Source: Bog-756 sp963812885 (GTDB taxonomy: Bacteria > Actinomycetota > Acidimicrobiia > Acidimicrobiales > RAAP-2). From it: DNA of 64,000 bases. The stretch spans positions 806,001 to 870,000 of the forward strand of contig CAWEWZ010000002.1 of assembly GCA_963812885.1 (NCBI GenBank), written 5' to 3'. Below, in pieces: positions 58,190 through 64,000 of this stretch; position 1 is the first letter of the stretch; each line of letters begins with the position of its first letter. Position numbers and translations under genes: made by a program. The notes below the pieces were generated by a model, which was given only the letters and a program-made list of their open reading frames with translations, did not search any database and had not been told where the DNA came from.

Positions 58190-58765
58190 CTAGCGCTTGC
58201 TCGGGCAGGACACCAGGTGGTCATCGACCACACCGACCGACTGGAGAAAGGAGTAGACGATGGTCGATCCCACGAAGGTGAACCCGCGCCGCTTGAGGTC
58301 CTTGGCCACCTGATCGGACAGCTCGCTGCGGGCCGGCAGGTCGGACATGGTCCGCGGCCGGTTGACCACGCGGGATCCGCCGACCCAGGCCCAGAGGTAG
58401 CGGTCGAACGATCCCTCCTCGTCGCCGACGGCCAGGAACGCCCGGGCGTTGGTCACCGCACCCTTCACCTTGAGCCGGTTGCGGACGATGCCGGGATCCT
58501 CCAGCAGGGAGGCCAGCTTCCGATCGTCGTAGCGGGCCACCCGTCGGGCGTCGAAGCCGTCGAAGGCGCGTCGGTAATTCTCGCGCTTGTTGAGGATCGT
58601 CGACCAGGACAGGCCGGCCTGGGCCCCTTCGAGGAGGAGCATCTCGAACAGGTGGGAGTCATCGTGCGAGGGGACGCCCCATTCGTCGTCGTGGTACCGG
58701 CGCATCGACTCCGAGCTCTCGGCCCAGTCGCAGCGGTGGCCGGCGCCGGCCTTGGTCGCGCTCAC
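58190..58765 (-). CDS. tag: DNA-3-methyladenine glycosylase I
   Basis: 191 residues. HRCDWAESSESMRRYHDDEWGVPSHDDSHLFEMLLLEGAQAGLSWSTILNKRENYRRAF is the TagA start with its catalytic Glu (LLLEG) and Trp; GFTFVGSTIVYSFLQSVGVVDDH is the HhH end. The Cys/His zinc ligands are visible (Cys in HRCDW, His in VDDHLVSCP). Removes 3-methyladenine from DNA. GTG start overlaps the FMN reductase stop (GTGA). Confidence 0.92.
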   Translation of the reverse strand: MSATKAGAGHRCDWAESSESMRRYHDDEWGVPSHDDSHLFEMLLLEGAQAGLSWSTILNKRENYRRAFDGFDARRVARYDDRKLASLLEDPGIVRNRLKVKGAVTNARAFLAVGDEEGSFDRYLWAWVGGSRVVNRPRTMSDLPARSELSDQVAKDLKRRGFTFVGSTIVYSFLQSVGVVDDHLVSCPSKR

Positions 58766-59283
58766 CCTCGGAGGACCGTGGCCAACGACCGGGCCTGGCC
58801 CAGGGCCAGGGACAGGTTCTCGAGGAGCGACGGGACGGGACGGCCGTCATCGAAGTCGGCACCGGTGGCGTAGACCACCGTCGGCACCGTCCAGCCCCCC
58901 AGGCTGGCCACGACGGCGCGCCCCCCGGTGTCCAGGGACAGGAAGTGGGCCGGCGAACCGGCCGTGGCGGCCAGGACCACCGCGGTCTGCAGCAGCGCGT
59001 CGGTGGGGAACCGGTCGAGGAAGGCCTTGAGGGAGCCGTTGAACGTGGCCCGGTAGACCGGCGTGGCCAGGACGAGGACGGCCGCCGCCGAGGCCGCCCC
59101 GACGGCGTCGTCGACGGCCCGGTCCTGTCGGCGCCCGAGCAGGGCGTCGGCCGGCAGCTCGACCAGGTCGACCAGGTGACCCCCGCCACCGAGGTCGATG
59201 GCCGCGTTGGCCAGGGCCCGGGTCTTGGACGTGGGCGAGTCACTACTGCTCACCACCACCAGGTCGGAGGGGACGGCGGTCAC
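58762..59283 (-). CDS. NADPH-dependent FMN reductase
   Basis: 173 residues. VTAVPSDLVVVSSSDSPTSKTRALANAAIDL is the flavodoxin-like loop (SxSPxSxTR), LATPVYRATFNGSLKAFLDRFPTDALLQ the isoalloxazine site of NADPH:FMN reductases, and VVLAATAGSP the phosphate neighbour. Supplies FMNH2 to the LLM monooxygenase just upstream, with which it overlaps by 4 bases (GTGA); the reductase-oxygenase pairing is as in SsuE/SsuD. Tag follows, also overlapping. Confidence 0.85.
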   Translation of the reverse strand: MTAVPSDLVVVSSSDSPTSKTRALANAAIDLGGGGHLVDLVELPADALLGRRQDRAVDDAVGAASAAAVLVLATPVYRATFNGSLKAFLDRFPTDALLQTAVVLAATAGSPAHFLSLDTGGRAVVASLGGWTVPTVVYATGADFDDGRPVPSLLENLSLALGQARSLATVLRG

Positions 59284-60398
59284 GACGGGCCGACCAGGGC
59301 CGTGTCGGGATCGTCGGCGCCGGGGGAGACCAGGAGCCCGTCGCGCCGAAGGAGCGGGAAGACGCCCTCGGCGAACCAGTAGGCCTCCTCGAGATGGGGC
59401 TGGCCCGAGAGGATGAAGTGGTCGATGCCGAGCTGGTGGTACTCGGCGATGCGTTCGGCGACCTCCTCGTGGCTGCCGACCAGCGCCGTGCCGGCGCCCG
59501 AGCGCACGAGTCCGAAGCCGGCCCACAGGTTGGGCGACACGACGAGCTTGTCGCGGTTGCCCCCGTGGAGCGCGGCCATCCGCTGCTGGCCGACCGAGTC
59601 CCCCTGGGCGAACTGGCTCTGAGCCAGGGCGACCATGTCGTCGGGCATGGCCTCGAGCATCCGCTCGGTGACGGCCCAGGCGTCGGCCGAACGGTCACGG
59701 CTGATGACGTGGAGCCGGATGCCGAACCGCAGGCGGCGACCGGACCGTTCCGCCAACGAGCGCAGGTGGTCGATGCGATCGGCCACCTGGTCCGGCGGCT
59801 CGCCCCAGGTGAGATAGACGTCGGCGTGGTCGGCGGCGACCTGCTGGGCCGCCGGGGAGGCGCCACCGAAGAAGATCTCGGGGATCGGATCCGGCGGTTT
59901 GGCCGTGGACGCGCCGGCCACCTCGTAGTGCTGGCCGTGGAAGTCGAAGGGCTCCCCGCTCCATGCCCCGTGCAGCACGGTGATGAACTCCGCCGTGCGC
60001 TCGTAGCGCCGGTCGTGGTCGAGCCAGTCCCCGAAGCGGCGCTGCTCGACGGCGTCGCCACCGGTCACGATGTTCAGCAGGACCCGGCCACGGCTCATCC
60101 GCTGGAAGGTCGAGGCCTGCTGTGCAGCCAGCGTCGGGGAGATCAGACCCGGTCGGAAGGCGACCAGGAACTTGAGTCTGGTGGTCTCGCGGCTCAGCGC
60201 CGCGGTGACCAGCCACGAATCTTCGCACCAGGTACCGGTGGGGGTGAGGACGGCTTCGTATCCGAGCTGGTCCGAAGCCCGGGCCACCTGGGACAGGTAG
60301 TCGATGTCCGGTGCGCGGCGGCCGACCGTGGGTCCGAATCCGACGATCTCACGGCTGTCCCCGGTGGTGGGCAGGAACCAGTGGACATGGACGCTCAC
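59280..60398 (-). CDS. Alkanesulfonate monooxygenase (SsuD)-like LLM enzyme
   Basis: 372 residues from GTG 60398 (VSVHVHWFLPTTGDSREIVG). IDYLSQVARASDQLGYEAVLTPTGTWCEDSWLVTAALSRETTRLKFLVAFRPGLISPTLAAQQASTFQRMSRGRVLLNIVTGGD is close to SsuD, whose Cys and NIVTGGD bind FMNH2. Predicted two-component FMNH2-dependent desulfonation of alkanesulfonates for sulfur. The open frame upstream is shadow of the plus-strand gene. First of a minus-strand operon with the reductase and Tag. Confidence 0.85.
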   Translation of the reverse strand: MSVHVHWFLPTTGDSREIVGFGPTVGRRAPDIDYLSQVARASDQLGYEAVLTPTGTWCEDSWLVTAALSRETTRLKFLVAFRPGLISPTLAAQQASTFQRMSRGRVLLNIVTGGDAVEQRRFGDWLDHDRRYERTAEFITVLHGAWSGEPFDFHGQHYEVAGASTAKPPDPIPEIFFGGASPAAQQVAADHADVYLTWGEPPDQVADRIDHLRSLAERSGRRLRFGIRLHVISRDRSADAWAVTERMLEAMPDDMVALAQSQFAQGDSVGQQRMAALHGGNRDKLVVSPNLWAGFGLVRSGAGTALVGSHEEVAERIAEYHQLGIDHFILSGQPHLEEAYWFAEGVFPLLRRDGLLVSPGADDPDTALVGPS

Positions 60399-60554
60399 CG
60401 GTCGTGGCCCCGCTCGATTGCTGTGAGCATTCCGATCGACGGCGGCAACTCGATCGGCGGCACCATGCCGGCAGTCTATGGGCCGCCCAGTCGACGAGTT
60501 CGATCGACTCGGCCGGATTCGTCGGGACGTCGACGCCGGGCGCGATGATGGGGA

Positions 60555-60956
60555 ATGGACTCCTCGCTGGTCGCCGTCGACACCTCCAGGCGCACCGTGG
60601 TCGACCTGACCGCCGAGGTCGAGCAGTTCTGTGCCGCCCGCGGCGACGGCCTGGTCAACGTCTTCGCCCCCCATGCCACCGCCGGACTCGCCCTGATGGA
60701 GGTGGGCTCGGGATCCGAGCACGACCTCGAGGAGACCCTGCACCGCCTACTGCCGCGGGATGACCGGTACCGGCACCGGCACGGCGCCCAGGGCCACGGC
60801 GCCGATCACGTGCTCCCCGCCCTGGTCAGCCCCTCGCTCACCGTTCCCGTCCTGGGCGGACGACTGCTGCTGGGCACCTGGCAGAGCATCGTCCTGGTCG
60901 ACGCCAACCGCGACAACCCCAGTCGTCAGGTCCGGCTCAGCTTCATCGCCGGCTAG
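60555..60956 (+). CDS. YjbQ family protein (UPF0047)
   Basis: 133 residues. VVDLTAEVEQFCAARGDGLVNVFAPHATAGLALMEVGSGSEHDLEETLHRLLPRDDRYRHRHGAQGHGADHVLPALVSPSLTVPVLGGRLLLGTWQSIVLVDAN is the whole YjbQ fold with the conserved HATAG, H...D and HxxxH residues and GTWQ. A thiamine-phosphate-synthase-like activity has been reported for the family; role here unclear. Precedes the MFS exporter by 4 bases. Confidence 0.88.
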   Translation: MDSSLVAVDTSRRTVVDLTAEVEQFCAARGDGLVNVFAPHATAGLALMEVGSGSEHDLEETLHRLLPRDDRYRHRHGAQGHGADHVLPALVSPSLTVPVLGGRLLLGTWQSIVLVDANRDNPSRQVRLSFIAG

Positions 60957-60960
60957 GGCC

Positions 60961-62430
60961 ATGCCGCGTATCCGCATCAACCCCAAGATCAGCGTGAGCG
61001 TCGTCTTCGTGGCGGCCATGTTCATGAACATCATGGACATCACCATCGTCAATGTGGCCCTCCCGTCCATCGGCCGCCAGTTCCATGTGGCGGAGACGTC
61101 GCTCGACGCGGTGGCGGTCGGGTACCTGGTCAGCCTGGCCGTCTTCATCCCGGCTGCCGGTTGGCTCGGCGACCGGTTCGGGTCGAAGCGGGTGCTGTTG
61201 TTGGCCATCGCCGTGTTCACCGGCGCCTCGGCCCTCTGCGGTCTGGCCGACAGCCTCTCCGAACTCGTCCTCTTCCGGGTCGTCCAGGGGATCGGCGGCG
61301 GCATGCTGACCCCGGTCGGGATGGCCATGCTGTTCCGGACCTTTCCCCCAGAGGAGCGGGTGCGGGCGTCGAGCATCCTGACCGTTCCCACCGCGGTGGC
61401 CCCGGCCCTGGGCCCGGTGCTCGGCGGGCTCCTGGTCACCAGCCTCTCCTGGCGGTGGGTCTTCTTCGTCAACCTGCCCATCGGGATCCTGGCCTTCGCC
61501 TTCGGACTGATCTTCCTGGCCGAGCACCGTGAGCCCCATCCGGGACGGTTCGACCTGCCCGGATTCCTGCTGTCGGGCATCGGCTTCGCCGCGGTGATGT
61601 TCGGGGTCAGCGAGGGACCCGATCGGGGCTGGGGCAGCCCGGAGATCGTGGCCAGCCTCGTCGTCGGCATCCTGTTGCTGGCCGGGCTGGTCGTCGTCGA
61701 ACTACGAACCACCAGGCCGCTGTTGAAGCTCCGACTCTTCGGCAATCGGCTCTTCCGGTCCACCAGCACGGTACTGATGATCGCCATGGCCGCATTCCTC
61801 GGCGTGCTCTTCGCCGCTCCGCTCTTCTTCCAGATCGCCTTGGGCCTCAACGCGCTCCAGTCCGGGCTCAACACCTTCCCCGAGGCCATCGGGGTCATGG
61901 TCGGGGCCCAGGTGGCCAGCCGGGTGATCTACCCGCGGATCGGCCCCCGCCGCCTGGTGGCAGGCGGACTCATCGGTGTGGCGTGCTCGGCCGGGCTGAT
62001 GTCCCTGATCGGATTCGACACCGACCTGTGGTGGATGCGCCTCCTCATGTTCGCCATGGGCACGTCGATGGCCCAGGTCATCATCTCGACGCAGGCGGCT
62101 TCGTTCGCCACCATCTCCAATGCCGACACCGGCTCGGCCTCGTCCCTCTTCAACAGCCAGCGACAGCTGGGGAGCGCCCTCGGCGTGTCGCTCATCTCGA
62201 CCGTGCTCGCCGCCGTCGGTACCAGTCATCTGGTCGACGGGCACCCGGTGCCCAACCTGGCCGCGTACCACGCCGCATTCCTGGCTGCCGCCGGGGTGGC
62301 GTTGGTCGGAGCCGTGGTGGCGCTCACCATCAACGACGCCGACGCGTCAGCCACCATGGTCCTGCGACGATCGGGACGGATCGTGCAGCGCCGCTCCACC
62401 CGGGCGCCGGCTCCGGAGCCGGCATCGTAG
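60961..62430 (+). CDS. MFS drug-efflux transporter, DHA2 type
   Basis: 489 residues with about 14 spans. FMNIMDITIVNVALPSIGRQF is the first span with the Asp (DITIVNVALP), and GWLGDRFGSKRVLLLAIAVF motif A. RVVQGIGGGMLTPVGMAMLFR is motif B region; ALGPVLGGLLVTSLSWRWVFFVNLPIG motif C. Predicted proton-driven exporter of drugs in the membrane. ATG 60961 lies 2 bases from the upstream stop, so it is co-transcribed with yjbQ-type. Confidence 0.9.
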   Translation: MPRIRINPKISVSVVFVAAMFMNIMDITIVNVALPSIGRQFHVAETSLDAVAVGYLVSLAVFIPAAGWLGDRFGSKRVLLLAIAVFTGASALCGLADSLSELVLFRVVQGIGGGMLTPVGMAMLFRTFPPEERVRASSILTVPTAVAPALGPVLGGLLVTSLSWRWVFFVNLPIGILAFAFGLIFLAEHREPHPGRFDLPGFLLSGIGFAAVMFGVSEGPDRGWGSPEIVASLVVGILLLAGLVVVELRTTRPLLKLRLFGNRLFRSTSTVLMIAMAAFLGVLFAAPLFFQIALGLNALQSGLNTFPEAIGVMVGAQVASRVIYPRIGPRRLVAGGLIGVACSAGLMSLIGFDTDLWWMRLLMFAMGTSMAQVIISTQAASFATISNADTGSASSLFNSQRQLGSALGVSLISTVLAAVGTSHLVDGHPVPNLAAYHAAFLAAAGVALVGAVVALTINDADASATMVLRRSGRIVQRRSTRAPAPEPAS

Positions 62431-62547
62431 GCCGGGGCCCCTCGTTTACCATGCCGGGAGGCCGAGAGACAGGAGCGGGGGATATGGGGAACGCCGGGTG
62501 GAAGCGGGCCGCCTCCGGGGCCCGGAAGCCGGGGGGCTGACCGGCCC

Positions 62548-63364
62548 ATGTCGGTGGCCCGATCCGATGGTCTCGACCTCTACTATCGAGCGGCGCGGAG
62601 CCGGGCCACCACTCCTCTTCTGCAACGGGTCGGGGTCCACCCTCGAGAGTTCGGAGCTGCTGCTCGATCTGTTCACCGCCTCGTTCGACCTCGTCGCCTG
62701 GGACTACCGGGGCATGGGGAGGAGCGGAGCATCGCCCCGGGCCTATGCCATGGCCGACTGCGCCGGCGACGCGCTCGGCCGTGATGGATGCCGTCGGCTG
62801 GGAGTACCACCCGGGTGGTGGGCATCAGCTTCGGGGGGATGGTGGCCCAGGAGGTGGCGGTCACCGTGCCGGAGCGCATCGAACGGCTCGCGCTGTTGTG
62901 CACGTCGCCCGGCGGCGAGGGCGGTTCCTCCTTTCCGTTGCACGAACTGGAGGCCGTGGACAAGGAGGAGGCGACACCGGTGCGCCGCCGGCTCATGGAC
63001 ACCCGCTTCGATGACCAGTGGCTGGCCACCCACCCGTCGGACCGGAACCTGGTCGATGCCCTCGAACACCGGGGCGCCCGACCCGACTCCCGAACAGCGG
63101 CGGGGCCACCTCGAGCAGCTCGAGGCGCGGCGCCATCATGACGTCTGGGATCGGCTCCCGGCGATCACCTGCCCGACCTACGTGGCCTGCGGCCGTTTCG
63201 ACGGGATCGCTCCCCCGCGCAACAGCGCCGCCATCGCCTCGCGGATCACCGGGGCCCGGCTCGAGACCTACGAGGGCGGCCACCCCTTTCTGGCTCAGGA
63301 CCCCCGCAGCATCACCGATCTGCTCGGGTTTCTGGGCGGGCCCACTCCACACGCGCCGTCCTGA
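62548..63364 (+). CDS. Alpha/beta hydrolase; three or more frameshifts
   Basis: Segments in successive frames: MSVARSDGLDLYY from ATG 62548, then PPLLFCNGSGSTLESSELLLDLF and FDLVAWDYRGMGRSGA, then RVVGISFGGMVAQEVAV, then YVACGRFDGIAPPRNSAAIASRI and ETYEGGHPFLAQDP, ending PTPHAPS. GISFGG is the nucleophile elbow (Ser), FDG the Asp and GGHP the His of the triad. Shifts near 62605, 62790 and 63075. Predicted about 270 residues, esterase or lactonase of unknown substrate. Confidence 0.75.
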
Positions 63365-63388
63365 ACGGGACGGGACCGATCCGACCGG

Positions 63389-64000
63389 CTACTTGGCCGC
63401 TATCAGCGTCAGCGTGAACTTCTGGAACACCGGGTGGGGCGCCACCCTCGTCCCGAAGTCCGCCTCGAAGACCAGTGCATAGGCACCGGGAGTGTCATGG
63501 ACGCCGGGGATACCCGACAAGGTGGCGGTACCGTTCCACAGGTTCTTGAACCGCAGGCCGGCGGGAGGCGTTGGCGTCACCGAGAACACCCTCGGCGTGC
63601 CGTTGGTACGGACGGTGAACGTGAACGGTCGACCGACGGTGGCCTTGGCACGCGTCGCACTGGTGATGGCCACGTCGACCACCCAGGTGAAGGACACCGA
63701 GGCGCTGTTGCCGGCAGTATCACGGGCGGTCACCAACACCGCCGAGCTGCCCAGTGTGGTCGGCCGGCCGGAGATCAGGCCGTCGGTGGCATTGATGGTC
63801 AGTCCGGGTGGGAGCCCGATCGCCCGGTAGCCGATCCGCTGCCCGGGGGTGGTGTCAGCCGCCCTGATCTGGAGCCTGACGGTCTGGCCCAGCGGGCTCC
63901 GCCGGGCGCCCGGGTTGACCACCGACACCGGCTCGGCCGGGGCGTCCGCACACAGGGCGGCGGGGAGTGACGCATTCGGGGTACCGAGCCCGGTGGCCAT
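63389..64000 (-). CDS. C-terminal part of a secreted peptidase-like protein (possibly S53) with two Ig-like domains
   Basis: 203 residues to the window edge; the N-terminus lies beyond it. At the edge the frame reads ATGLGTPNASLPAALC, the signature of the C-terminal end of S53/sedolisin and subtilase-type catalytic domains (TGxGxPN). It is followed by two Ig-like/putative-Ig units: GYRAIGLPPGLTINATDGLISGRPTTLGSSAVLVTARDTAGNSASVSFTWVV and KATVGRPFTFTVRTNGTPRVFSVTPTPPAGL. Predicted secreted; catalytic residues are off the window. Confidence 0.65.
   Translation of the reverse strand: MATGLGTPNASLPAALCADAPAEPVSVVNPGARRSPLGQTVRLQIRAADTTPGQRIGYRAIGLPPGLTINATDGLISGRPTTLGSSAVLVTARDTAGNSASVSFTWVVDVAITSATRAKATVGRPFTFTVRTNGTPRVFSVTPTPPAGLRFKNLWNGTATLSGIPGVHDTPGAYALVFEADFGTRVAPHPVFQKFTLTLIAAK

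Noticed and set aside
1..64000. CRISPR arrays and rRNA genes
   Set aside because: No regularly spaced direct repeats with unique spacers and no rRNA-like segments were seen; tandem DNA repeats at 17.9-18.8 kb and 20.1-21.4 kb encode protein repeats.

Overview
The window is a high-GC actinobacterial chromosome segment, most likely from the class Acidimicrobiia. The evidence is GC-rich coding on both strands, many GTG/TTG starts, F420-type luciferase-like oxidoreductases, a DUF222-type HNH protein, an ECF41 sigma factor, RecBCD, and short WWxASDGKWYPP motif proteins of a kind I associate with Acidimicrobiia. The taxonomic call is an inference.

Layout. 1-12,216: a partial alcohol dehydrogenase, a permease, a class III nucleotide cyclase coupled to a sulfotransferase, and a complete recC-recB-recD operon on the minus strand. 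12,217-31,009: a DUF5684-type membrane protein gene split in two by an integrated element of about 18.2 kb (12,384-30,586), bounded by a 13-bp direct repeat. The element is visibly less GC-rich than its flanks. Its right end carries a replication/integration module: TGGCAC iterons, a RepA-like ATPase, a small HTH (Xis-like) protein, an HTH regulator and a tyrosine integrase. Its left and centre carry cargo: small zinc-ribbon/membrane proteins, a lipoprotein trypsin-like protease, several exported repeat proteins (YVTN beta-propeller, RCC1 repeats, a glycine/aromatic repeat protein), an MmpS-like protein, a serine recombinase, two phage-type small proteins and a duplicated 80-aa gene. No structural phage genes and no FtsK/TraB-type transfer gene were seen.

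31,033-49,858: host genes again. They include a dienelactone hydrolase, an MFS exporter with a coupled MerR regulator, a thioesterase, an FAD oxidoreductase plus ECF41 sigma factor with a textbook ECF41 promoter, an FtsH-like protease, a catalase-Fur pair with a candidate PerR/Fur box, a DUF222/HNH protein, an HxlR regulator, a phytoene-desaturase-like oxidoreductase and a cyclic-nucleotide-binding protein. 49,917-64,000: lipid/acyl-CoA and redox genes (LLM oxidoreductase, thioesterase, acyl-CoA dehydrogenase), pdxH, a class V aminotransferase, an amine oxidase with a secernin-like hydrolase, a PPOX protein, a tightly overlapping monooxygenase / FMN reductase / DNA glycosylase operon, a YjbQ-like gene, a second MFS exporter, an alpha/beta hydrolase, and the C-terminal part of what may be an S53-type peptidase with Ig-like domains.

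Quality note. More than a dozen otherwise well-conserved genes are broken by single-base frameshifts, some in short homopolymers. Both halves stay in good frame and conserved, so uncorrected sequencing indels are the likeliest cause. These genes are annotated as single CDS across the shift.
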